NCBI RefSeq assembly: GCF_003207955.1
Contig: NZ_NOXG01000004.1
Coordinates: 1 to 64,000, forward strand
Direction: 5' to 3'
Source: Novacetimonas pomaceti
GTDB taxonomy: Bacteria; Pseudomonadota; Alphaproteobacteria; Acetobacterales; Acetobacteraceae
Length of the DNA stretch: 64,000 nucleotides
Shown here: positions 26,286 through 33,907 of the stretch, in pieces
Layout of the letters: each line of letters starts with the position of its first letter
Numbering within the stretch: the stretch's first letter is position 1
Program-made: the position numbers and the translations under genes
The notes under the pieces: generated by a model
Databases searched by the model: none
What the model was told of the DNA's origin: nothing
The model's input: only the letters and a program-made list of their open reading frames with translations

Positions 26286-26380
26286 AACGGGAATAACGGT
26301 TTCCTTTTTACTGTATTTTTTTCGAATTTCGCGCCCTGCCCATGTATGGCGGGCGCATCCGTTCCAGGAACAACGGTCAT

Positions 26381-28072
26381 ATGACAGACAAGGCAGGATC
26401 GGCCGCCACGCAGTGCGGGGCCGAGATGATTGTACGCAACCTGGTCGAACATGGCGTGACCCATGTCTTCGGCATTCCCGGCGCCAAGGTCGATCGCCTG
26501 TTTGACGCGCTGGTGGATTCGCCCATTGAAACGGTCGTGACGCGGCATGAACAGAACGCGGCCTTCATCGCCGGCGGCATCGGTCGCATGACGGGGCGGG
26601 CGGGGGTTGCCATCGCGACGTCGGGGCCGGGCGCCTCCAACTTCGTGACCGGCCTTGCCACCGCCAATTCCGAAGGCGACCCGGTGCTGGCGATCGGCGG
26701 CGCGGTAAAGCTGGCGGACCGGCTGAAGCTGACGCACCAGAGCATGGACACCGTCGCCCTGTTCCAGCCGATCACCAAATACAGCGCGGAGGTCACCTCC
26801 CCCGACGCGGTGTCCGAAGTCATCGCCAACGCCTTCCGTTTCGCGGAAAAGGGACGCCCGGGCGCTGCCTTCGTCAGCACGCCGATGGACATCCTGTCGA
26901 TGCCCGCCAGCGGGCCGGTCCTGGCGGGCCGTCCCCTGCCGGAAGCCGGGGCCGCTGGCGTGGAAGCCGTGGCGGAAGCCGCGAAGCTGATTGAAAAGGC
27001 GCAGCGTCCCGTCATCCTGCTGGGCCTGCTGGCAAGCCGCCCGGACGTGGCGGAGGCCGTGCGCGGCCTGATCGCGCGCACCGGGGTTCCGGTCATCGGC
27101 ACCTATCAGGCGGCGGGCGCGGTGTCGCACGAACTGGCGGACCGTTTCGGCGGTCGCGTCGGCCTGTTCCGCAACCAGCCGGGCGACCAGCTGCTGCATG
27201 AGGCCGACCTTGTCATTTCCATCGGCTACAACCCGATCGAATATGACCCGTGGCTGTGGAATGTCGATGACGCGCGCCGCATCATCCATGTCGACGTGGT
27301 GGCCGCCGAACTTGATGCCCACTATGCCCCGACCGTTGAACTGATCGGCAATATCGCCGCCAGCGTCGATGCCCTGGCGGCAAGGCTGGGCCGGCTGGCG
27401 CGCGCCACCTCGCTTGAGGAAATCCTTGGCGATTACCATGCCAAGCGCCGCAACGACCTGCTTGAGGCACGCAGCACCAGCAACACGGCGGTCCATCCGC
27501 TGCAGATCGTGCGCGAACTGGAAAAGGTCGTGACCCCCGACGTCACGATGTGCCTTGACATGGGGACGTTCCATATCTGGCTGGCGCGTTACCTGCTGTC
27601 GTTCCGCGCGCGCCAGATGCTGATCAGCAACGGCCAGCAGACGATGGGCGTCGGCCTGCCGTGGGCGATCGCCGCCAGCCTGCTCAACCCGGCGCAGAAG
27701 GTCATTTCCGTCTCTGGCGATGGCGGGTTCATGATGTCGTGCATGGAGCTGGAAACGGCGGTGCGCCTGAAATGCAACCTTGTCCACCTCGTCTGGGTCG
27801 ATCAGCAGTATAACATGGTCGAAATGCAGGAGCGCAAGAAGTACGGCCGTGGTTCGGGCGTTGATTTCGGGCCGATCGACTTTGCGATGTTCGCGCGTTC
27901 GTGCGGCGCGCAGGGAATCGCCGTGCGCTCCGCCGATGAAATCGCGGGCGCGCTGCGCGCGGGCATGGAGGCCGAAGGGCCGGTCGTCATCTCCATCCCG
28001 GTCGATTATTCGCACAACCACCTGCTGATGGAACCGCTGGCGCGACTGGGCGAAACATCGGCCGCCGCGTGA
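26381..28072 (+). CDS. alsS: Acetolactate synthase, catabolic type
   Basis: Thiamine-diphosphate enzyme of 563 aa that joins two pyruvates to 2-acetolactate and CO2. The catalytic Glu is E57 in VTRHEQNAAF. The TPP/Mg2+ motif GDGGFMMSCMELETA comes near residue 446 and ends with DQQYNMVE. No FAD-dependent regulatory subunit gene is adjacent, as expected for the AlsS (not IlvBN) form, and the neighbour is the decarboxylase. The start at 26381 has AGGAA upstream; the frame extends to 26342 without need. A strong hairpin terminator follows. Confidence 0.93.
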   Translation: MTDKAGSAATQCGAEMIVRNLVEHGVTHVFGIPGAKVDRLFDALVDSPIETVVTRHEQNAAFIAGGIGRMTGRAGVAIATSGPGASNFVTGLATANSEGDPVLAIGGAVKLADRLKLTHQSMDTVALFQPITKYSAEVTSPDAVSEVIANAFRFAEKGRPGAAFVSTPMDILSMPASGPVLAGRPLPEAGAAGVEAVAEAAKLIEKAQRPVILLGLLASRPDVAEAVRGLIARTGVPVIGTYQAAGAVSHELADRFGGRVGLFRNQPGDQLLHEADLVISIGYNPIEYDPWLWNVDDARRIIHVDVVAAELDAHYAPTVELIGNIAASVDALAARLGRLARATSLEEILGDYHAKRRNDLLEARSTSNTAVHPLQIVRELEKVVTPDVTMCLDMGTFHIWLARYLLSFRARQMLISNGQQTMGVGLPWAIAASLLNPAQKVISVSGDGGFMMSCMELETAVRLKCNLVHLVWVDQQYNMVEMQERKKYGRGSGVDFGPIDFAMFARSCGAQGIAVRSADEIAGALRAGMEAEGPVVISIPVDYSHNHLLMEPLARLGETSAAA

Positions 28073-28097
28073 CGCCGCGCGCTGGCGTCATTGTCTG

Positions 28098-28132
28098 ATG
28101 CCGATGTCGGCACATGGAACATCGGCATTTTA
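28098..28132 (+). terminator. Intrinsic terminator after alsS
   Basis: ATGCCGATGT and ACATCGGCAT form a perfect 10-bp stem with an 11-base loop, followed by TTTAT, 25 bases past the alsS stop. It marks the end of the budA-alsS transcript. Confidence 0.65.
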
Positions 28133-28248
28133 TACCTGTCTGGACCCGCGCCGGACGTGGCACACTGCATGGCGTGTCCGGCGCGCGCATCCGGCCCCGC
28201 CGGGCCGTGGGCATGATGCAGGGATATGACAGGGAAATTTAAAAAAGA

Positions 28249-29976
28249 ATGCTGAAGATGGCACATGATACATCCGCACCCGCAAGCCAGCTGATCGATA
28301 CGTTCCGTTCGATCGTGGGCGACGGGCATGTCCTGACCGACGCGGGGGCGACGCTGCCCTATCGCCGGGGGTTCCGCTTTGGCCAGGGGCGGGCCCTTGC
28401 GGTGGTGCGTCCCGGTTCCCTCGTGGAACAGTGGCGCGTGCTTCAGGCCTGCGTAAAGGCCAACGTGATCGTCATCATGCAGGCCGCCAATACCGGCCTG
28501 ACGGGTGGTTCGACCCCCGATGGCGACACGTATGACCGCGATGTCGTCATCGTCAACAGCATGCGCATGCGCACCATCCACCTGATCGGCGGGGGAAAGC
28601 AGGTCGTCTGCCTGCCCGGCGCGACCCTTGACCAGCTGGAAGGGATGCTCCAGCCGCTGGGGCGGGAACCGCATTCCGTCATCGGTTCGTCCTGTATCGG
28701 GGCATCCGTCTTTGGCGGGGTCAGCAACAATTCCGGCGGCGCGCTGGTGCGTCGTGGCCCGGCCTATACCGACATGGCCCTGTTCGCGCAGGTTGACGCG
28801 GCGGGGGAACTGCATCTGGTCAATCACCTGGGCATCGATCTCGGCACCGACCCCGAGGACATCCTTGCGCGGGCCGAACGGGGCGAATTCCCCGATGCCA
28901 GCATCAACTGGAACGCCGGGCGCGGGCATGATGACGATTACGCCCGCCATGTGCGCGACATCGACGCCGACACGCCCGCGCGGTACAATGCCGACCTGCG
29001 CCGCCTGCACGAAGGGTCGGGCTGTGCGGGGCATCTGGGCCTGTTCGCCGTGCGCCTTGACACGTTCGAGGCGGAAAAGAATCCCGTCGTCTTTTATATC
29101 GGGACGAACCAGACCGACGTGCTGGAGGACGTGCGCCGCCATGTGCTGGGCTCGTTTTCCGAACTGCCGATCGCGGGGGAATACCTGCATCGCGATGCGT
29201 TCAACATCGCGGAAAAATACGGCAAGGACACCTTCATCGTCATCCGCATGCTCGGCACGCGCCGCCTGCCCGCGCTGTTTGCGATGAAGAACAGGTTCGA
29301 CCGCCTGTTTGACCGGATGGGCTTCATGCCGTCGCACTTTACCGACCGGTTCATGCAGTTCCTGAGCCACTTTTTCCCCAACCACCTGCCGCGCCGCATG
29401 CGTGAGTACCGCGACCGCTATGCCCATCACCTGATGCTCAAGGTCAGTGCGTCGGGCGCGCAGGAAGCACGGGATTTCCTGACCAGCCATTTCGCGCAGC
29501 ATGAGGGCGCGTTCTTCGAATGCACCCCTGACGAGGGGGCCAAGGCGTTCCTGCACCGCTTTGCCGCGGCGGGGGCGGCGGTACGGTACCGCGCGGTCCA
29601 TCCCCGCACGACCGAGGATATCGTCGCGCTCGACGTCGCGCTGCGCCGCAACGACCGCGAATGGTTCGAGGTGCTGCCTGACGACATCAACCGCGAAATC
29701 ATCGTGAAGCTGTATTACGGGCATTTCCTGTGCCACGTGATGCATCAGGATTACGTGGTCCGCAAAGGCAACGACTGCATGGACCTCGAACATCGCATGC
29801 TGCCGCTGCTGGACCGTCGCGGCGCGCGCTATCCGGCGGAACATAATTTCGGTCATCTGTATGCCGCGCCCGACGACGTGCGCGCGCATTACCAGCAGCT
29901 TGACCCGTGCAACTGTTTCAATCCCGGCATCGGGCAGGCGACCAAGCGCAGGAACTGGGTCGCCGAAAGCGTCTAG
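28249..29976 (+). CDS. dld: D-lactate dehydrogenase (quinone), FAD-dependent
   Basis: Peripheral inner-membrane flavoprotein of 575 aa that oxidises D-lactate to pyruvate and passes electrons to the quinone pool. The FAD-binding PCMH domain shows NTGLTGGSTPDGDTYDRDVV (about 83-102) and GVSNNSGGALVRRGPAYT (about 160-177). A membrane-binding Lys/Arg-rich region lies in the middle (FPNHLPRRMREYRDRY) and the C-terminal cap ends with HNFGHLYAAP and NPGIGQ. The length and order match E. coli Dld. The start may be 28249 or the ATG at 28258. It has its own gap from alsS with a terminator between, and gives the pyruvate used by its neighbours. Confidence 0.93.
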   Translation: MLKMAHDTSAPASQLIDTFRSIVGDGHVLTDAGATLPYRRGFRFGQGRALAVVRPGSLVEQWRVLQACVKANVIVIMQAANTGLTGGSTPDGDTYDRDVVIVNSMRMRTIHLIGGGKQVVCLPGATLDQLEGMLQPLGREPHSVIGSSCIGASVFGGVSNNSGGALVRRGPAYTDMALFAQVDAAGELHLVNHLGIDLGTDPEDILARAERGEFPDASINWNAGRGHDDDYARHVRDIDADTPARYNADLRRLHEGSGCAGHLGLFAVRLDTFEAEKNPVVFYIGTNQTDVLEDVRRHVLGSFSELPIAGEYLHRDAFNIAEKYGKDTFIVIRMLGTRRLPALFAMKNRFDRLFDRMGFMPSHFTDRFMQFLSHFFPNHLPRRMREYRDRYAHHLMLKVSASGAQEARDFLTSHFAQHEGAFFECTPDEGAKAFLHRFAAAGAAVRYRAVHPRTTEDIVALDVALRRNDREWFEVLPDDINREIIVKLYYGHFLCHVMHQDYVVRKGNDCMDLEHRMLPLLDRRGARYPAEHNFGHLYAAPDDVRAHYQQLDPCNCFNPGIGQATKRRNWVAESV

Positions 29977-30060
29977 CGCCCTGCCGGGCCAGAGGTTCGT
30001 CAACAGCGGTAATATTGGGGGAGTGTTTCGAAAAACCTGTCCGGGAAGGAAGCAGAAAGG

Positions 30061-30137
30061 AAGTTTTCGGGTGCCGCCTTTTTTCAAAAGGGCGGTGCTG
30101 TCTGAAGCTTTTTGCAAAAAGCTTCACCAAAAACTTT
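30061..30137 (-). repeat. Intergenic double-hairpin repeat, copy 5 (reverse)
   Basis: Reverse orientation: AAGTTTTCGGGTGCCGCC, hairpin CCTTTTTTCAAAAGG, hairpin GAAGCTTTTTGCAAAAAGCTTC, then CACCAAAAACTTT. Lies between dld and pdc, both on the plus strand, 84 bases after the dld stop. Confidence 0.9.
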
Positions 30138-30234
30138 GATTATTTCTGGTAATGGTTTGCGCTGAAACATTTTCCCAGTTGGTCGCATGACCCATCATGT
30201 GGCCATCCGCGACAAGAAACGGAGGGACACGAAC

Positions 30235-31929
30235 ATGGCCTATACTGTCGGACATTACCTTGGCGACCGCCTTGCCCAGATCGGGCTGAAGGATCACTTC
30301 GCGGTCGCGGGGGATTACAACCTCGTCCTGCTGGACCAGCTTCTGGAAATTGACGGGCTGCGGCAGGTCTATTGCTGCAACGAACTCAACTGCGGCTTCA
30401 GCGCCGAAGGCTATGCCCGCGCGAACGGCGCGGGGGCTGCCGTCGTGACCTTCAGCGTCGGCGCGCTGTCGGCGCTCAACGCCATTGGCGGGGCCTATGC
30501 CGAAAATCTGCCGGTCATCCTGATTTCGGGCGCGCCCAATTCCAACGATATCGGCAGCGGGCATATCCTGCACCACACGATCGGCACGCCGGATTATTCC
30601 TACCAGCTGGAAATCGCGAAGCGCCTGACCTGTGCCGCCGTCTCCATCACGTCCGCGACCGAGGCCCCGGCGCTGATCGACCATGCGATCCGCACCGCGC
30701 TGCGTGAAAAGAAGCCCGCCTATATCGAAATCGCGTGCAATGTGTCTGCCGCCCCCTGCGCCCGTCCCGGCCCGGCGAGCGCCGTGCTGGCGGAGGTGCC
30801 GTCGGATGCGGCGAGCCTGGCGCAGGCGGTGGAATCCCTGACCCGCTTCATCGACAGCCGCAAGAAGCCGGTCCTGCTGATCGGCAGCCGCCTGCGCGCC
30901 GCCGGGGCGGAGGACGCAGCCATCAGGCTGGCGGACGCGCTGGGCTGCGCGGTTGCGACCATGGCGGCGGCCAAGAGCTTCTTCCCCGAGGACCATCCCG
31001 GTTATGTCGGCACCTTCTGGGGCGATGTCAGCAGCCCCGGCGTGCGGCAGATCTTCGACTGGTCGGATGGCATCATCGCGCTGGCCCCGGTTTTCAACGA
31101 TTATTCCACCGTGGGCTGGACGGCGTGGCCGCGTGGCGAAAACGTCGTGGTGGCCGATGGGCGGCATCTCGCGGTCGAGGGCGTGGCCTTTGACGACATC
31201 CACCTGCGCGATGTGCTCGATGGCGTGACGAAGGCGTGGGGGACGCGTCCGAAAAAGGACACGACGATCACGGAATTCCACCGCATCCACAAGCCAGCGG
31301 CCCCGGTCGCGGCGGCCGATCCTTCCGCGCCGCTGGTGCGCGCGGAAATGGCGCGCCAGATCGGTGGCGTGCTGACGCCGCAGACCAGCCTGATCGCGGA
31401 GACGGGGGATTCCTGGTTCAACGCCATCCAGATGAAGCTGCCGCATGGCGCGCGCGTGGAGCTGGAGATGCAGTGGGGCCATATCGGATGGTCGGTGCCC
31501 GCCACCTTTGGTTATGCCGTGGCGGAACCGGAACGCCGCATTGTCCTGATGGTGGGTGACGGGTCGTTCCAGCTGACGGCGCAGGAAGTGGCGCAGATGG
31601 TGCGGCTGAAGCTGCCTGTGCTGATCTTCCTGGTCAACAACCGTGGCTACACCATCGAGGTGCAGATTCATGATGGCCCGTACAACAACATCAAGAACTG
31701 GGATTATGCCGGCCTGATGGAGGTCTTCAACGCGGAGGACGGCAAGGGCCTCGGCTTTAAGGCGACCACGGGCGGGGAACTGGAACAGGCGATCAGGAAG
31801 GGACTGGCCAACCGCGAAGGCCCGACCCTGATCGAATGTGTCATCGACCGCGACGACTGCACCAGCGACCTGATTTCGTGGGGACGCCGCGTGGCGAACG
31901 CCAATGCCCGCCCGCCCGAAAACCAGTAA
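30235..31929 (+). CDS. pdc: Pyruvate decarboxylase
   Basis: Thiamine-diphosphate enzyme of 564 aa that splits pyruvate to acetaldehyde and CO2, rare in bacteria and a mark of acetic acid bacteria and Zymomonas. Key residues align with the Zymomonas enzyme: D27 (VAGDYN), E50 (CCNEL), and the H113-H114 pair (GHILHHTIG). The TPP motif GDGSFQLTAQE with the matching NNRGYTIE is near 440-470. GGAGGG lies 9 bases before the ATG at 30235, which decides the start. Acetaldehyde can go on to acetate by membrane dehydrogenases. The GC-rich terminator after it and repeat copies 5 and 6 on either side insulate the gene. Confidence 0.97.
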   Translation: MAYTVGHYLGDRLAQIGLKDHFAVAGDYNLVLLDQLLEIDGLRQVYCCNELNCGFSAEGYARANGAGAAVVTFSVGALSALNAIGGAYAENLPVILISGAPNSNDIGSGHILHHTIGTPDYSYQLEIAKRLTCAAVSITSATEAPALIDHAIRTALREKKPAYIEIACNVSAAPCARPGPASAVLAEVPSDAASLAQAVESLTRFIDSRKKPVLLIGSRLRAAGAEDAAIRLADALGCAVATMAAAKSFFPEDHPGYVGTFWGDVSSPGVRQIFDWSDGIIALAPVFNDYSTVGWTAWPRGENVVVADGRHLAVEGVAFDDIHLRDVLDGVTKAWGTRPKKDTTITEFHRIHKPAAPVAAADPSAPLVRAEMARQIGGVLTPQTSLIAETGDSWFNAIQMKLPHGARVELEMQWGHIGWSVPATFGYAVAEPERRIVLMVGDGSFQLTAQEVAQMVRLKLPVLIFLVNNRGYTIEVQIHDGPYNNIKNWDYAGLMEVFNAEDGKGLGFKATTGGELEQAIRKGLANREGPTLIECVIDRDDCTSDLISWGRRVANANARPPENQ

Positions 31930-31950
31930 TTGCAGACACCATCATGACGG

Positions 31951-31977
31951 GAGGGGGCCTTGCGCCCCCTTCTTTTT
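31951..31977 (+). terminator. Intrinsic terminator after pdc
   Basis: AGGGGGC and GCCCCCT form a 7-bp GC stem with a 5-base loop, followed by TCTTTTT, 22 bases past the pdc stop. Confidence 0.88.
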
Positions 31978-32009
31978 GTCGCCCGTAAGATATCCTGTAA
32001 AAAGTGAAG

Positions 32010-32087
32010 AAGTTTTTGGTGAAGCTTTTTTCAAAAAGCTTCGAAAGACGCCGCCTTTTTGAAAAAAGGCGACACCCAAAAACTTTT
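32010..32087 (+). repeat. Intergenic double-hairpin repeat, copy 6
   Basis: AAGTTTTTGGTG, hairpin GAAGCTTTTTTCAAAAAGCTTC, hairpin GCCGCCTTTTTGAAAAAAGGC, then GACACCCAAAAACTTTT. Its last bases touch the stop codon of the minus-strand S41 gene, so it lies between two convergent genes, right after the pdc terminator. Confidence 0.92.
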
Positions 32088-33390
32088 ATAACTTTTCATT
32101 CAGCGGATTGCTTGGGACATTCCCTTGCGATGCGTGAAGCGCCCGCAGGCCCGCGTCCAGGATATCCCCGCCTTCGGGCACGCAGATGTCGGGCTGCATC
32201 TTCCATCGCGGCCGCCCCGTCGTATCGTAAACCGGTTCCGCCGAATACTGGGCCTGTATCCCCGTGCGGTCGAGGCATATGGGAAACACCGCAGCCCCCA
32301 GCCCCATCATGGGGGTGCCCACCACCACTGCCCGGCCGATATCGCGCATGCCCATGGGAAAACCCTCCGCCATGCTGGCGCTCCAGTGGTTTGTCAGGAC
32401 AATGATTGGGCGGCTGTAGGTGAATGGCCCCCTTGGTTCGACGGTTTCCGTCCATGACGGGCCAAGGTGGCTGCCGTCGCGGCGTCGCATCATCGCATAG
32501 GGTTTCGGCGTGTCGATGAAACGGCCCATGATCGGCCGGGCGATCGCCGTATCGCCGCCCCCGTCATATCGCACATCGATCACCAGCCCGCCGGTATCGC
32601 GCAGCGCCATCAGCGCGTCATCGAAATCCCGCACGACCTTTTCATCGCCAAAACCGCGAATGGCGATATAGCCGATATTGCCCGCAAGACGCCGCCATTC
32701 CACGTCGGGCCTTGCGGCCGTTTTCCTGACCGGCAGGCTGACCGGCCGTGGTTCCTCCCCCTGTCGTTCAAGCAGCAGCGTGCGGCCCAGACCCACCCGT
32801 CCGGCCACCGCGACATTGGCGACATATGTATCCGCGTTCCTGTCGGGGCCGCGCAGGCATCGGGGCATCAGGTCGCGCATGACCTGCCCGGCGGGGCGGC
32901 CATCGATCGCCGCGATCACGTCCCCGGCGCGCAGCCCGGCGGCGGAGGCGGCGCTGTCTTCCGCCACGGCCTCGATCCTGATCCTGTCGGCCTGCCTGCT
33001 TGCCATAAGGTCATAAAGCGGCCAGCGCGGCATTCCGTCCGATGGTTGCGACAGGTGGGTATGCGCGTCGTACAGTTCCGCCAGAACCCGCCGCACGATG
33101 TCGGCAAAGTCATCGGTGGAAGCCGCGCGCACCGCCATCGGGCGGTACAGCGCGCGCACCCGGTTCCAGTCCGTCTGCTTGTCGGAAAAGAAGCAGTAAC
33201 GTTGCGCCAGCGTTGACCACAGTTCGTCGAAATCCTCGACAAAGGTGACATCGTGCGGGGGCTCGGCCGCACGAACCGCCCGGCCCGCAAGACTGGTCGC
33301 CGCCGCATACAGGCCGGCCTGCAGGAAGGTCCGCCGCTGCGGCCCGCGTTCTCCTTTGTCCAGGGGGCGCTGCGTCACGCCACGGGCCAA
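32086..33390 (-). CDS. S41 family peptidase-like protein, Tat signal
   Basis: Exported protein of 434 aa. A twin-arginine signal (QRRTFLQAGLYAAATSLAG, RR at 19-20) suggests Tat export of a folded protein. A PDZ-like domain (about 145-205; GLRAGDVIAAIDGRPAG) precedes the S41 core, with the likely nucleophile Ser in NHWSASMAEGF. The Lys expected a little later in the CtpA type is not clear (VVVGTPMMGLGAAV), so it may use another dyad as the tricorn-type S41 enzymes do. The start is not certain: a TTG at 33390 or a GTG at 33378, neither with a good ribosome binding site. Confidence 0.8.
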   Translation of the reverse strand: MARGVTQRPLDKGERGPQRRTFLQAGLYAAATSLAGRAVRAAEPPHDVTFVEDFDELWSTLAQRYCFFSDKQTDWNRVRALYRPMAVRAASTDDFADIVRRVLAELYDAHTHLSQPSDGMPRWPLYDLMASRQADRIRIEAVAEDSAASAAGLRAGDVIAAIDGRPAGQVMRDLMPRCLRGPDRNADTYVANVAVAGRVGLGRTLLLERQGEEPRPVSLPVRKTAARPDVEWRRLAGNIGYIAIRGFGDEKVVRDFDDALMALRDTGGLVIDVRYDGGGDTAIARPIMGRFIDTPKPYAMMRRRDGSHLGPSWTETVEPRGPFTYSRPIIVLTNHWSASMAEGFPMGMRDIGRAVVVGTPMMGLGAAVFPICLDRTGIQAQYSAEPVYDTTGRPRWKMQPDICVPEGGDILDAGLRALHASQGNVPSNPLNEKL

Positions 33391-33427
33391 AAGAAGCGGA
33401 AATATGGTGTGCCCATCATCATGCCGT

Positions 33428-33685
33428 TCATTGTGATTTCAGCCCATCGGGCCGGGAAGGGGACAGCCGGGCCTTTCGCCAGTCGCGAAGCCTGTCCCAC
33501 AGCGCCCGCGCGTCGCGACGGCGACCCGCTCCCGTGGCGGCCTGACGGGAATGCGCGCCCTTCGCATTGCGCGACGTGGCCATGACAAGGATGACGAGGA
33601 CGATCGAAATCAGGGAAGCCTCCGCCCGGGAATGGCGTTCCTTCCCGGACAGGATGGGCAAGGTGGATTGGGAAACGTAATCCAT
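33428..33685 (-). CDS. Possible small membrane protein
   Basis: A frame of 85 aa from the ATG at 33685. A single hydrophobic helix (EASLISIVLVILVMATS) is followed by a very basic tail (Arg/Lys-rich). GGGGG lies 4 bases before the start. No family is recognised. It would fit a small single-span membrane protein, but the Arg-rich tail could also come from chance reading of GC-rich DNA. Confidence 0.35.
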   Translation of the reverse strand: MDYVSQSTLPILSGKERHSRAEASLISIVLVILVMATSRNAKGAHSRQAATGAGRRRDARALWDRLRDWRKARLSPSRPDGLKSQ

Positions 33686-33790
33686 GATCCCCCGACCTGA
33701 TGGATGTTGGGCTGGCGTTGCGACACCGGCACTGACCACACTATGCGCCTGTTCCGCAGGGTGCCCGAAAACAGCGCATTTATGAATGGC

Positions 33791-33871
33791 AAAAGTTTCT
33801 GGGTGCCACCTTTATCTAAAAAGGCGGTGTCTTTCGAAGCTTTTTGCAAAAAAGCTTCACCAAAAAACTTC
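33791..33871 (-). repeat. Intergenic double-hairpin repeat, copy 7 (reverse)
   Basis: AAAGTTTCTGGGTGCCACC, hairpin CCTTTATCTAAAAAGG, hairpin GAAGCTTTTTGCAAAAAAGCTTC, then CACCAAAAAACTTC. Lies 37 bases beyond the stop of the minus-strand SbcC-like gene. Confidence 0.88.
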
Positions 33872-33907
33872 TTTATGATCATGGGATGTCCCCCGGCGGG
33901 GTGTCCG

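Noticed and set aside
32086..33390. Calling the S41 protein a C-terminal processing peptidase (CtpA)
   Set aside because: The Lys of the Ser-Lys dyad is not clear at its expected place, and a Tat signal is unusual for CtpA, so only the family is given.
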